From: Mycolicibacterium boenickei
Lineage (GTDB): Bacteria > Actinomycetota > Actinomycetes > Mycobacteriales > Mycobacteriaceae
NCBI RefSeq assembly: GCF_010731295.1
Contig: NZ_AP022579.1
Span: 2,418,001 to 2,482,000 of the forward strand
DNA: 64,000 nt
Direction: 5' to 3'
Shown piece by piece: positions 16,039 to 25,241 of the stretch (within the stretch, counting starts at the first letter, position 1; each line of letters opens with the position of its first letter). The notes under the pieces are model-generated. The model did not search any database. It was not told the origin of the DNA and saw only the letters and a list, made by a program, of their open reading frames with translations. The translations under genes and the position numbers were made by a program.

Positions 16039-17211
16039 ATGAAGGTCAATCTGGGTACAGGAGCGCAGAACTCCCACGACTGGGAGCGCGTGCTGGCCGG
16101 TGACTTCACCACCCCGCCGGCCACGCCGGACTACAAGTGCGTCCAGGCCGCGCTGGCCCTGGGCGACCTCGCCGAGCCGCTCGGCTTCGACGGGATCTGG
16201 TTCCCCGAGCACCACGGCACGCCATACGGCATGACCCCCAACCCGATTCAGGCTCTGACCTACTTCGCGGGACGCACCGAGCGGGTCAGCCTGGGCACGT
16301 TCGTGGCGGTCGTGCCCTGGTGGAACCCGATCAGGTTGGCCACCCAGATCGCCTACCTCGACATCGTCTCCAACGGTCGCTACACCACGATCGGTCTGGG
16401 CCGCGGGGTGTCCAAGGGCGAGTTCGCCGCGGTCGGTGTGCCGCGGGAGGAGAGCCGCGACCGCTTCAACGAGACGCTGGACATCCTCAAGCTGGCCTTC
16501 TCCGGTGAGCGGTTCTCCTATGACGGCAAGATCTTCAGCTTCCCGGAGATGTCGCTGCGGCCCGAGCCGATCAGCACCGACCTGTTCGACCGCATCTACA
16601 GCTCGTCCTCGACCGCCGAGTCGCTGGAGATCCTGTCGCGGCGCGGCATGGTTCCGCTGTTCGTGGGCAACAAGCCGATCACCGACGCCGGCGAAGAGGT
16701 CCGCAAGGTCAACACCTTCCGGGCCGAGGAGGGCCTGGGGCCGTGTCAGCCCAAGAACGTGATGTTCATGTACTGCGTGGGCTCCGAAGATGAGGTTGCA
16801 CAAACTGAAGAGTGGATCTGGACCGCCAACCGGGACGTCAACGTGCACTACGGCTTCGCCGACGCGTCGAACTTCAAGGGTGTCAAGGGCTATGAGGCGT
16901 ACGCCGCCCGTGAAGCGAGCGCGACGGCGGTGCTGGCCTCGGAGGTCGGCAACCAGAAGAAGGGCGGCCCGCCCGGATACCACGCGTCCAACCTGCTGAT
17001 CGGCACCCCGGACACGGTGTTCGAGAAGCTCAAGGCCGCGCAGGAGGCCTGCTCGTTCTGCGAGGTCACCATCGTTCCGCAGTTCGGCACCATGCCGTAC
17101 GAGAAGGCGATGGAGTCCACCAAGTTGTTCGCGGCCGAGGTGCTGCCCGCGGTGCACGACATGCCGGCCCCGCTGCACCCCGCCGCGCTGCCGGAGAAGG
17201 CCAACGCATGA
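16039..17211 (+). CDS. Luciferase-like (LLM) flavin-dependent oxidoreductase
   Basis: 390 residues with the bacterial-luciferase-like TIM-barrel pattern: GFDGIWFPEHHG near residue 50, then ERVSLGTFVAVVPWWNPIRLA and GRYTTIGLGRGVSKGEFAAVGV. Uses FMNH2 or F420H2. It resembles monooxygenases of this class rather than the short F420 reductases. An AAGGAG ribosome binding site lies 9 bases upstream of the ATG. Its stop overlaps the start of the Baeyer-Villiger gene, and pairing of the two suggests successive oxidations on one substrate. Confidence 0.9.
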   Translation: MKVNLGTGAQNSHDWERVLAGDFTTPPATPDYKCVQAALALGDLAEPLGFDGIWFPEHHGTPYGMTPNPIQALTYFAGRTERVSLGTFVAVVPWWNPIRLATQIAYLDIVSNGRYTTIGLGRGVSKGEFAAVGVPREESRDRFNETLDILKLAFSGERFSYDGKIFSFPEMSLRPEPISTDLFDRIYSSSSTAESLEILSRRGMVPLFVGNKPITDAGEEVRKVNTFRAEEGLGPCQPKNVMFMYCVGSEDEVAQTEEWIWTANRDVNVHYGFADASNFKGVKGYEAYAAREASATAVLASEVGNQKKGGPPGYHASNLLIGTPDTVFEKLKAAQEACSFCEVTIVPQFGTMPYEKAMESTKLFAAEVLPAVHDMPAPLHPAALPEKANA

Positions 17212-19061
17212 CGACGCCCGAATCGACCACGTGCGGGCCCACCGATACCCCCACCGATTTCGACATCGACGCAATCCGGGAGAAGTACGCCGCCGAGCGG
17301 GCCAAGCGGCTGCGGCCTGAAGGCGGCGACCAGTACCTGGAGCTGGAAGGTGACTTCGCCGACTTCTACGAGGTCGACCCGTACACCACGGTGAGCGAAC
17401 GGGATCCGATCTCCGAGGATTCCGACGTCGTCATCCTCGGCGGCGGTTTCGCCGGCCTCCTGGCAGGGGCGTATCTGAAGAAGGCGGGTGTCGAGGGGAT
17501 CCGGGTCATCGAGATGGCCGGAGACTTCGGTGGGGTCTGGTACTGGAACCGTTTCCCGGGAATCCAGTGCGACAACGATGCCTACTGCTACATCCCGCTG
17601 CTCGAAGAACTCGACTTCATGCCGAGCAAGAAGTTCGCCGACGGTGCCGAGATCTTCCAACACTGCCGCAATATCGGGAAGCACTTCGGGCTGTACGACG
17701 GTGCGCTGTTCTCCACCCAGGTTCGGGAACTGCGGTGGGACGACGAGACACAGCGCTGGCAGATCCAGACCAACCGCGGCGACGACATCCGGGCCCGGTT
17801 CGTGGTGATGGCGCAGGGCTCCTACAACCGCCCGAAGCTGCCCGGTATCCCGGGCATCAAAGACTACGAGGGACACGTATTCCATTCCGCACGCTGGGAT
17901 TACGAATACACCGGCGGTGATGCCGACGGCGGCCTGCACAAGCTGGCCGACAAGCGGGTCGCCCTCGTCGGTACCGGTGCGACCGGTATCCAGCTGGTGC
18001 CGCACCTGGGCCGTGACGCGCAGCAGCTGTTCGTCTTCCAGCGGACGCCGTCCTCGGTCGACGCGCGGTCCAACCCGCCGACCGATCCGGTGTGGGCCGC
18101 ATCCCTGCAGCCGGGCTGGCAGGAGGAGCGCAAGCGCAACTTCCACAACTGGTCGCCGTTCGTCGGCGTGGTGTTCGGTGAACCGGACCTGGTGTGCGAC
18201 TTCTGGACCGAGCTGGGCCGCAACCTGACCGCCCGGATTGCTGCCACCGCAAACCCCGCCGAGGTGACCATCGAGCAGATCATGGCGTTCCGGGAAGAAG
18301 AAGACTTCAAGATCATGGAGCGGCTGCGTCGCCACGTCGCCGAGATCGTCGAGGACCCCGAGACCGCCGAGGCGTTGAAGCCGTACTACCGATTCATGTG
18401 CAAGCGGCCAACTTCCAGCGAGCACTACCTGGCCACGTTCAACCGTCCGAACGTCAAACTCGTCGACGTCTCGGCGTCCAAGGGCGTGGAACGGCTGACG
18501 GAGAAGGGCATCGTCGCCGACGGTGTCGAGTACGAGGTCGACTGCGTGATCTTCGCGAGCGGCTTCGAGATCTCCACCGAGATCAGCCGCCGGTTCGCGA
18601 TCGACGACATTGTGGGCCGCGACGGGCTGTCGCTGTTCGACCACTGGCAGAACGACTACAAGACCCTGCACGGGATGACCAGCCGCGGGTTCCCCAACCA
18701 GTTCTTCATGGGTTTCATCCAGGGCGGAGTCTCGGCCAACACCACAGCGATGTTCGAACAGCAGGCCAAGCACATCGCCTACATCATCGCCGAGGCCCAG
18801 AACCGTGGCGCCACCACGGTGGAACCCAGCCAGGAGGGGCAGGACGCCTGGGTGGCCACGGTCCGTGAGCTGGCGATCGACAACTCGGCGTTCGAACTGT
18901 CATGCACGCCCGGCTACTACAACAACGAGGGCCGTGGCGGCGCTGAGCGCAACGGTGCCTTCCTCGGTGATTTCTACTCGCCCGGGTTCTACGCCTTCGA
19001 CGAGCTCATTGCCGACTGGCGGGACAAGGGTGACCTCGACGGACTAGAGCTCACCTCATGA
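17208..19061 (+). CDS. Baeyer-Villiger-type flavin monooxygenase
   Basis: 617 residues. FAD-binding GxGxxG at residues 78-83 (GGGFAG), then GVWYWNRFPG typical of the family; second dinucleotide fold GTGATG at 255-260 for NADPH. Between them lies the Baeyer-Villiger fingerprint YEGHVFHSARWD (220-231). Converts a ketone to an ester or lactone. The N-terminal extension of about 70 residues before the first Rossmann fold is seen in the larger steroid/cyclic-ketone members. It overlaps both neighbours by 4 bases (ATGA). Confidence 0.94.
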   Translation: MTTPESTTCGPTDTPTDFDIDAIREKYAAERAKRLRPEGGDQYLELEGDFADFYEVDPYTTVSERDPISEDSDVVILGGGFAGLLAGAYLKKAGVEGIRVIEMAGDFGGVWYWNRFPGIQCDNDAYCYIPLLEELDFMPSKKFADGAEIFQHCRNIGKHFGLYDGALFSTQVRELRWDDETQRWQIQTNRGDDIRARFVVMAQGSYNRPKLPGIPGIKDYEGHVFHSARWDYEYTGGDADGGLHKLADKRVALVGTGATGIQLVPHLGRDAQQLFVFQRTPSSVDARSNPPTDPVWAASLQPGWQEERKRNFHNWSPFVGVVFGEPDLVCDFWTELGRNLTARIAATANPAEVTIEQIMAFREEEDFKIMERLRRHVAEIVEDPETAEALKPYYRFMCKRPTSSEHYLATFNRPNVKLVDVSASKGVERLTEKGIVADGVEYEVDCVIFASGFEISTEISRRFAIDDIVGRDGLSLFDHWQNDYKTLHGMTSRGFPNQFFMGFIQGGVSANTTAMFEQQAKHIAYIIAEAQNRGATTVEPSQEGQDAWVATVRELAIDNSAFELSCTPGYYNNEGRGGAERNGAFLGDFYSPGFYAFDELIADWRDKGDLDGLELTS

Positions 19062-19900
19062 CGACCACTACGGCCCTGCAAACGCGGGACATCAAGCCGC
19101 GCATAGGAACCGAGATCCGCGCAGACAAGGCCACGCTGCTCTGCGGCGAGCATGCCGGGCGGATCAGGGAGCTCTTGGAGCAACGCGGAGTGCTGGTGTT
19201 CCCGCAGATCGGCTTCACCGACGACGAGCAGATCGCGTTCACCGAGACCCTCGGCACGTTCGCTCCAGAGCACCAAGGCGAGAAGTTGTACAAGGTCTCG
19301 TTGGACACCGAGGTGAACAAGCAGGCGGATTACCTCAAGGGTTCGCTCTACTGGCACATCGACGGCACGATGAACGAGGTGCCGATCCTGGCCTCCTTGT
19401 TGCAGAGCGTGGCGCTCGGCAACCCCGAAGAAGGCGACACCGAGTTCTGCAACACCTACGCCGCCTACGACGACCTGTCCGACGCGGACAAGGCCGACAT
19501 CGAGGGCCTGCGGGTCATGCACTCGGCGTGGAACACGCTGTTCTACTACGACCCCGAACCCAGCACCAAGACGCTGCGTCGCATGATGGCGATCGGTGAC
19601 CGGGAGCTGCCGTTGGTGTGGACGCATCAGTCCGGACGCAAGTCGCTGGTGCTCGGTGCCACCGCACGACACATCGTCGACTCGAACGGTCCGATCGATT
19701 TCAGGAGGAGTGCCGAACTGCTGGTGCGACTGCGGGATTGGGCCACCCAGCCCGACTTCACCTACCGGCACAAATGGACCGTCGGCGACCTGGTGATCTG
19801 GGACAACACCGGAACGATGCACCGGGCCACCCCGTACGACCCGGCGTCGGGGCGGTTGTTGCAGCGCACCAAGCTCGAGGGCGAGGAGCCCTTCGCTTGA
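19058..19900 (+). CDS. TauD/TfdA-family 2-oxoglutarate dioxygenase
   Basis: 280 residues. Iron ligands H100-x-D102 (YWHIDGT) and H255 (TMHRA), and the 2-oxoglutarate-binding R270. Typical TauD length. Catalyses an O2- and 2-oxoglutarate-dependent hydroxylation, in known relatives often leading to loss of a side group (sulfonate, aryloxy or alkoxy). Its presence with the Rieske and flavin oxygenases gives the operon four oxygenases. The start overlaps the Baeyer-Villiger gene stop (ATGA). Confidence 0.92.
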   Translation: MTTTTALQTRDIKPRIGTEIRADKATLLCGEHAGRIRELLEQRGVLVFPQIGFTDDEQIAFTETLGTFAPEHQGEKLYKVSLDTEVNKQADYLKGSLYWHIDGTMNEVPILASLLQSVALGNPEEGDTEFCNTYAAYDDLSDADKADIEGLRVMHSAWNTLFYYDPEPSTKTLRRMMAIGDRELPLVWTHQSGRKSLVLGATARHIVDSNGPIDFRRSAELLVRLRDWATQPDFTYRHKWTVGDLVIWDNTGTMHRATPYDPASGRLLQRTKLEGEEPFA

Positions 19901-20817
19901 GCACTCTCAGATTCGATGATCGCGTCGCCGTCGTCACCGGCGCCGGCCGGGGACTGGGCCGCGAATACGCGCTGCTGCTCGCGGCGAAGGGCGCGAAGGT
20001 CGTCGTCAATGATCCCGGTGGCAGTCTCACCGGCGACGGCACCGACGCGGCGCCTGCCCAGAGCGTGGTCGACGAAATCGTCGCCGCCGGTGGGCAAGCC
20101 GTCGCCGCCACCGATTCGGTCGCGACACCCGAAGGCGGCCAGGCCATCATCGACACCGCCGTCGAACAGTTCGGTCGCGTGGACATCCTCATCCACAACG
20201 CGGGCACGGTGAGACGCGCGTCGCTCAAGGAGATGAGCCACGACGATTTTGAGGCCGTACTCGACGTGCATCTTCGCGGCGCGTTTCACGTTGTGCGCCC
20301 CGCATTTCCGCGGATGTGTGAGGCCGGGTACGGACGAGTGGTGCTGACCTCGTCGATCGGTGGGCTGTACGGCAACCACCAGGTGGCCAATTACGCGGCG
20401 GCCAAGGCCGGAATCCTGGGACTCTGCAATGTGGTAGCACTGGAGGGCGCCGGCGACGGTGTGTTGTGCAACGCGATCGTCCCGGGCGCGGTGACCCGGA
20501 TGGCCGAAGGCCTGGACACGTCGGCGTATCCGCCGATGGGCCCGGACCTCGTCGCCCCGGCCGTCGGCTGGCTGGCGCATGAATCCTGCTCGGTCACCGG
20601 CGAATTCTTCGTCGCGATCGCGGGTCGGATCGCCCGTGCCGTCGTCGCCGAGTCACCAGGTGTATACCAACCGTCCTGGACAGTAGAACAAGTAGGCGAG
20701 CAGATCGACGCGATCCGGGACCTGTCCGAGCCGGTGATCTTCCCGGTGGTTCCCGACGGTCATGCCGACCACATCCGCTATAGCTTCGGGCGAGCAACCG
20801 AGGGGGTTGGCTCATGA
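19897..20817 (+). CDS. SDR-family oxidoreductase, multifunctional-enzyme-2-like
   Basis: 306 residues. Motifs TGAGRGLGREYA (about 14-25), NDPGG, HNAG and active-site Ser with YAAAK. The pattern GRGLGREYALLLA and the roughly 50-residue C-terminal extension match the hydroxyacyl-CoA dehydrogenase domain of peroxisomal multifunctional enzyme 2, so 3-hydroxyacyl-CoA oxidation is a reasonable role. Start: TTG at 19897 overlapping the TauD stop (TTGA), with GAGGAG 8 bases upstream; no ATG or GTG fits. Confidence 0.9.
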   Translation: MSTLRFDDRVAVVTGAGRGLGREYALLLAAKGAKVVVNDPGGSLTGDGTDAAPAQSVVDEIVAAGGQAVAATDSVATPEGGQAIIDTAVEQFGRVDILIHNAGTVRRASLKEMSHDDFEAVLDVHLRGAFHVVRPAFPRMCEAGYGRVVLTSSIGGLYGNHQVANYAAAKAGILGLCNVVALEGAGDGVLCNAIVPGAVTRMAEGLDTSAYPPMGPDLVAPAVGWLAHESCSVTGEFFVAIAGRIARAVVAESPGVYQPSWTVEQVGEQIDAIRDLSEPVIFPVVPDGHADHIRYSFGRATEGVGS

Positions 20818-21965
20818 GATCCGGTCCACTGCAGGGTGTTCGGGTCGTCGACCTCACCGCCATGGTGATGGGGCCGTACTGCACCCAGATCATGGCCGAC
20901 ATGGGAGCCGACGTCATCAAGGTCGAAACGCCGGCGGGGGACAACACCCGCTACATCTCGGTGGGCCCGGCACCCGGCATGAGCGGCGTGTTCGTCAACG
21001 TCAACCGCGGGAAGCGCAGTGTGGTGCTGGACCTGCGCTCGCCCGAGGGCAAGGCAGACCTGCGTGCCCTGATCGGCGACGCCGACGTGTTCATCCATTC
21101 GATGCGGGCAAAGGCCATCAGCAAGCTGGGCTTCGGCTACGACGACGTGGCGGCCATCAACCCGGGCATCGTCTACACAAACTGCTACGGGTACGGGCGG
21201 CGCGGGCCCGACGCCGACCGCCCCGCCTACGACGACACCATCCAGGCCGAGTGCGGATTGCCCGCCGTGCAACAGCAATTGACCGGTGAGGCCTCCTACG
21301 TCGGCACCATCATGGCCGACAAGGTGGCCGGCCTGACCGCGCTCTACGCCACCACGATGGCGCTGTTCCACCGGGAACGCACCGGCGAGGGCCAGGAGGT
21401 GGAGGTCAGCATGTTCGAGACCATGGCTTCCTTCATGCTGGTCGAACATGCCAACGGCGCCATGTTCGACCCCCCACTGGGTCCGGCGGTGTACCCGCGC
21501 GCGGTGACGCCGAACCGCAAGCCGTACGAGACCAAGGACGGTCACATCGCGGCGCTGGTCTACAACGACAAGCACTGGAACGCCTTCATCGACCGGGTAC
21601 AACCCGCCTGGAACAGCGCCGAATACGCGACACTGGAACAGCGGGCCCGTCAGATCGACACCGTGTACGGGCTGGTGGCACAGACCCTCAAGGAGCGCAC
21701 GACCGCGGAGTGGCTGGATCTGTTTGCGGAGCTGGAGATTCCTGCGGCACCGATGCTGACCCCGGATGCGTTGTTCGAGAACGAGCACCTCAATGCGGTC
21801 GGCTTGTTCGAGACCGTGGACACCCCGCACGGACGCGTGCGGATGCCGGGTGTGCCGACCTGGTTCTCCCGGACCCCGGGCCACGTCGCCGGGTATGCGC
21901 CCGAACTCGGGGCCGATACCGCCGAGGTCCTGGCCGAGCTGAGATCCCGCGAGATCGCCGGCTAG
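20814..21965 (+). CDS. CaiB/BaiF family III CoA-transferase
   Basis: 383 residues. N-terminal LQGVRVVDLTAMVMGPYCTQIMADMGADVIKVE and downstream VNRGKRSVVLDLRS are diagnostic of family III CoA-transferases; the YDDTIQAECG segment carries the likely catalytic Asp. Moves CoA between an acyl-CoA and a free acid, so it can activate a pathway acid without ATP. Overlaps the previous SDR gene (ATGA). Confidence 0.93.
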   Translation: MRSGPLQGVRVVDLTAMVMGPYCTQIMADMGADVIKVETPAGDNTRYISVGPAPGMSGVFVNVNRGKRSVVLDLRSPEGKADLRALIGDADVFIHSMRAKAISKLGFGYDDVAAINPGIVYTNCYGYGRRGPDADRPAYDDTIQAECGLPAVQQQLTGEASYVGTIMADKVAGLTALYATTMALFHRERTGEGQEVEVSMFETMASFMLVEHANGAMFDPPLGPAVYPRAVTPNRKPYETKDGHIAALVYNDKHWNAFIDRVQPAWNSAEYATLEQRARQIDTVYGLVAQTLKERTTAEWLDLFAELEIPAAPMLTPDALFENEHLNAVGLFETVDTPHGRVRMPGVPTWFSRTPGHVAGYAPELGADTAEVLAELRSREIAG

Positions 21966-21997
21966 CGCGGACCAGATCAGGAACAGAAAGGCCTGGA

Positions 21998-23152
21998 GTG
22001 GATTTCGAGTTTGGTGAGGCGGCCGACACGCTGCGCAGGGACCTGCGTGCGCTGATCGCCGACCAGGTGCCCGCCGACTTCCTCGGCGCGTTCACCGATG
22101 ACCCCGCCGATCTGGCGGTGGCGCAGCAGTTCTGCCGGACACTGGCCCAGCAGCACTTGCTGTGTATGTCGTGGCCGAAGGAGTTCGGTGGCAGCGACGC
22201 GTCAGTGTGGGAACAGACCGTGGTGCGCGAGGAGATGTGGGCGCACCACGAGCCGCGCGGCGCCCAGTACATGGGCGTCAACTGGGTGGGCCCGATCATC
22301 ATGCGGCACGGCACCGAAGAACAGCAGCGCAAGCATCTGCCGCCGATCGCCAACGGTGAAGTGATCTGGTGCCAGGGCTTTTCCGAGCCGGAGGCGGGTT
22401 CGGACCTGGCCTCGCTGCGCACGTTCGCCCGTCGGGAGGACGACGGCTGGCGGGTGAACGGCCAGAAGATCTGGACCTCCTACGCCACCATGGCGCAATG
22501 GATCTTCCTGCTGGTCCGCACCTCCAAAGGGGAGAAGAAACAACAGGGCATGACGATCTTCCTGGTGCCTATGGATGCACCGGGTATCCAGGTGAGGCCA
22601 ATCCGCACCATGATGGGCCCGCACCATCTCAACGAGGTGTTCTTCGACGACCTAAAGGTCACCGAGGCCGATGTGCTCGGAACCGTGGACCAGGGCTGGT
22701 CGATCGTGCAGGACGTGGTGTCCTTCGAGCGGGTCGGCATCGCTCGCTATGCGCGGTGCGAGCGGCTGCTGCAGGCTGCTCCCGAAGTGCTCGGCGACAA
22801 GTGGGAGCAGCTGCCGGCCGAGCTGCGGGGCCGCTGGACGCGGATGCTCACGCACTGCCGCCGGGCCCGCCTGATGGCCTACCGGGTGGTGTCGATGCAG
22901 GCCGGTGGGCGGGTGAATCCTGGTGACTCCGCGGCATATCGGATCGCGGTGACGCGGTTGGACCAAGAGAGTGCCGAGGTGCTCATGGAGATCGCCGCGG
23001 CGGTGCCCCGCGGTGGAAGTTCGGAGGCCGAGTACTTCCGCGCCGAAGTCGAGGATCACTGGCGCTACTCGCAGGCGTCGACGGTGTCCTCCGGCAGCAT
23101 CGAGATGCAACGCATCCTGCTGTCGCGGACCATGCTGGCCGGAAAGGCGTGA
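21998..23152 (+). CDS. Acyl-CoA dehydrogenase, large-type partner 1
   Basis: 384 residues. Contains the FAD/substrate motif FSEPEAGSDLASL and WTSYATMAQWIFLLVRT, with C-terminal SSGSIEMQRILLSRTML. The GTG at 21998 follows an AAAGG and GGAG; a much longer open frame extends upstream but runs into the CoA-transferase. It is immediately followed (GTGA overlap) by a shorter dehydrogenase, the arrangement of the heterotetrameric FadE pairs of mycobacterial steroid catabolism. Dehydrogenates an acyl-CoA at C2-C3. Confidence 0.92.
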   Translation: MDFEFGEAADTLRRDLRALIADQVPADFLGAFTDDPADLAVAQQFCRTLAQQHLLCMSWPKEFGGSDASVWEQTVVREEMWAHHEPRGAQYMGVNWVGPIIMRHGTEEQQRKHLPPIANGEVIWCQGFSEPEAGSDLASLRTFARREDDGWRVNGQKIWTSYATMAQWIFLLVRTSKGEKKQQGMTIFLVPMDAPGIQVRPIRTMMGPHHLNEVFFDDLKVTEADVLGTVDQGWSIVQDVVSFERVGIARYARCERLLQAAPEVLGDKWEQLPAELRGRWTRMLTHCRRARLMAYRVVSMQAGGRVNPGDSAAYRIAVTRLDQESAEVLMEIAAAVPRGGSSEAEYFRAEVEDHWRYSQASTVSSGSIEMQRILLSRTMLAGKA

Positions 23153-24081
23153 CGGCGATGATTCTGGATCTCAGCGATGACGCGAAAGAGTATGGCCGCG
23201 AGGCGCTGAAGGCGTTCGAAGCTGCCGGCGGTGATCAGCTGCTGGCCCAGGCAGACGCCAAACCGGACACCCGGGCCGGGCTGGTCACCCCCGTGCTCGA
23301 CGGCCTGGGTGTGTTCGAGCTCGAACCGCGCGGCGACGCGGACTCATTGGAGGCCGCGGCCGCGGTGTGCCGCAGCGCCGGTTACTGGGCGCTGCCCTAT
23401 CCGGTCGCCGAGCGATTGGCGCGCCCGGCGGATCTGGACGTCGACGGTCTGGTCGTGATCGATGGCGAGGCTCCGGAGGCCGCGCTGCAGGGGTTGGACA
23501 ACCGTTGGGCAGCAGTCACATTGGATGGTGCGCGTAGCACCGTGACCGCCATCGGCGCGTCGGGCCCGTCGTTCGCCACCGCACTCGAGCTGGCCGCCGC
23601 GGACAGTTCAGGCTCGAATGACGTGGCGCTGGCCCTGACTCTTCCGTCGTGGACCTTGCTCGGCATGCTGGACCGGGCCATCGATCTGACAGTCGCACAC
23701 GTGAGCCTGCGCAAGCAGTTCGGCCAGTCGCTGTCATCGTTCCAGGGCGTGCAGTTCCAGCTGACCGATGCCGAGGTGGAGCGCAGCGGCGTCGACATGC
23801 TGGCCAAATACACACTGTGGAGCCTGGCCACGAATTCGGCCGACGAGGCGGTCAACGATGCGCTGGCCTTGCGGCTGGCTGCGATCGAGGCCGCCGAAGT
23901 TGTCTTCCGGGTGTGCCATCAGTTGCACGGCGCCGTCGGCTTCTGCGATGAGACCACGCTGTCGTGGGTGTCGCGCTACAGCCAGCCGTTGCGCCGCTTG
24001 CCCTTCGGAGTGTCCAAGACCCGCGACACGCTGACCGCGCGACTGGGCCGGCGCGGACTCACCGGGTTGTTCTCGTCATGA
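23149..24081 (+). CDS. Acyl-CoA dehydrogenase, small-type partner 1
   Basis: 310 residues, shorter than the 380-residue family norm, with a reduced middle domain (no FSEPEAGSD). The C-terminal helical domain is clear: LRKQFGQSLSSFQGVQFQLTD and HQLHGAVGFCDE. The glutamate in the FCDE segment is a candidate catalytic base. The GTG at 23149 overlaps the stop of the partner (GTGA); the ATG at 23158 is an alternative. Predicted to form a mixed tetramer with the preceding protein. Confidence 0.88.
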   Translation: MTAMILDLSDDAKEYGREALKAFEAAGGDQLLAQADAKPDTRAGLVTPVLDGLGVFELEPRGDADSLEAAAAVCRSAGYWALPYPVAERLARPADLDVDGLVVIDGEAPEAALQGLDNRWAAVTLDGARSTVTAIGASGPSFATALELAAADSSGSNDVALALTLPSWTLLGMLDRAIDLTVAHVSLRKQFGQSLSSFQGVQFQLTDAEVERSGVDMLAKYTLWSLATNSADEAVNDALALRLAAIEAAEVVFRVCHQLHGAVGFCDETTLSWVSRYSQPLRRLPFGVSKTRDTLTARLGRRGLTGLFSS

Positions 24082-25241
24082 GCGACATCGACGGGTTCCG
24101 CGCCTCCGTACGGGACTGGTGCGCCGCCCACATCCCGAAAGACTGGCGCGCCACTCAGACCGGTGTCAGCGCCGACGAGTTCGTGTCGTTCCAGAAATCC
24201 TGGTTCGCCGAGCTGCACACCGCCGGCTACGCGGTGCCGCACTGGCCGGACGAATGGGGCGGTGGCATGGGAGTCGCCGAGCAGATCGTGCTGTATCAGG
24301 AACTGGCCGCGCACGATGCGCCGCGCCTGGTGCTGGCCTTCGTCGGGATCCATCACGCCGCCTCCACCCTGCTGGCCGCGGGCACCGACGAGCAGCGGCA
24401 ACGGCACCTGCCCGCCATCCTCGACGGCGAGATCTGGGTGCAGGGATTCTCCGAGCCGGAGGCCGGGTCTGATCTGGCCGCTCTGCGCACCACCGCACGG
24501 ACCGAGGGCGACACCTTCATCGTCAACGGCCAGAAGTTGTGGGCCAGTGGTGCCCTGCACGCAGACTGGTGTCTGCTGCTGGCACGCACCGATGCGGATG
24601 CGCCCAAACGGCACGGCATCTCCTACTTCCTGATGGACATGACCACCCCTGGCATCGATGTGCGGCCGATCCGAAACGCCGTCGGGGATTCGCATTTCTG
24701 CGAGATCTTCCTCAACGACGTCGCGGTTCCCGCGACCAATCTGATCGGCCCGCTCAACAAGGGTTGGCAGGTGGCCCAGGCCACGCTCGGGGCCGAACGC
24801 GGCATGACCATGCTGGAACTGTCGGAGCGGTTGGGCAATGCCGGGTTCAAGTGGCTGCTCGACGCCGCGCCACTCGACGATCCCGTGGTGGCAGATCGGT
24901 TGGCGCAGTTCGAGATCGAACTGGCCGGGCTGCGCGGGCTGTGCCGAGATCTGGTGGAGCGCACCGAGGCTGGGCAGGCCGGCCCGGCCGACGCGTCGAT
25001 CGTCAAGCTGTACTACAGCGAACTGTTGCAGCGGATGACCGGATTCGGTGCCGAGATCGGAGGGCTGGCCGCCCACACCGTGTTGGCCAAACCGGCCTCC
25101 AGTGGCTGGGAGTCGGGCGCCTGGATGCTCGATTTCATCGGATCGTGGGAATGGACCATCCCCGGCGGAGCCAGCGAGATCCAGCGCACCATCATCGGTG
25201 AGCGTGGTCTGGGCCTGCCCCGAGAACCGAGTGCGGTGTGA
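24078..25241 (+). CDS. Acyl-CoA dehydrogenase, large-type partner 2
   Basis: 387 residues. Motifs: GFSEPEAGSDLAALRT, NGQKLWASGALHADWCLLLART, and C-terminal IPGGASEIQRTIIGERGLGLP, the usual FAD-contacting end. Overlaps the previous gene (ATGA) and the next (TGATG). Together with the following 344-residue protein it would make a second alpha-beta dehydrogenase, consistent with two successive beta-oxidation steps or two side chains. Confidence 0.93.
   Translation: MSDIDGFRASVRDWCAAHIPKDWRATQTGVSADEFVSFQKSWFAELHTAGYAVPHWPDEWGGGMGVAEQIVLYQELAAHDAPRLVLAFVGIHHAASTLLAAGTDEQRQRHLPAILDGEIWVQGFSEPEAGSDLAALRTTARTEGDTFIVNGQKLWASGALHADWCLLLARTDADAPKRHGISYFLMDMTTPGIDVRPIRNAVGDSHFCEIFLNDVAVPATNLIGPLNKGWQVAQATLGAERGMTMLELSERLGNAGFKWLLDAAPLDDPVVADRLAQFEIELAGLRGLCRDLVERTEAGQAGPADASIVKLYYSELLQRMTGFGAEIGGLAAHTVLAKPASSGWESGAWMLDFIGSWEWTIPGGASEIQRTIIGERGLGLPREPSAV

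Noticed and set aside
16890..18773. 627-codon minus-strand open frame opposite the Baeyer-Villiger gene
   Set aside because: Antisense shadow of a gene with complete FAD and Baeyer-Villiger motifs.
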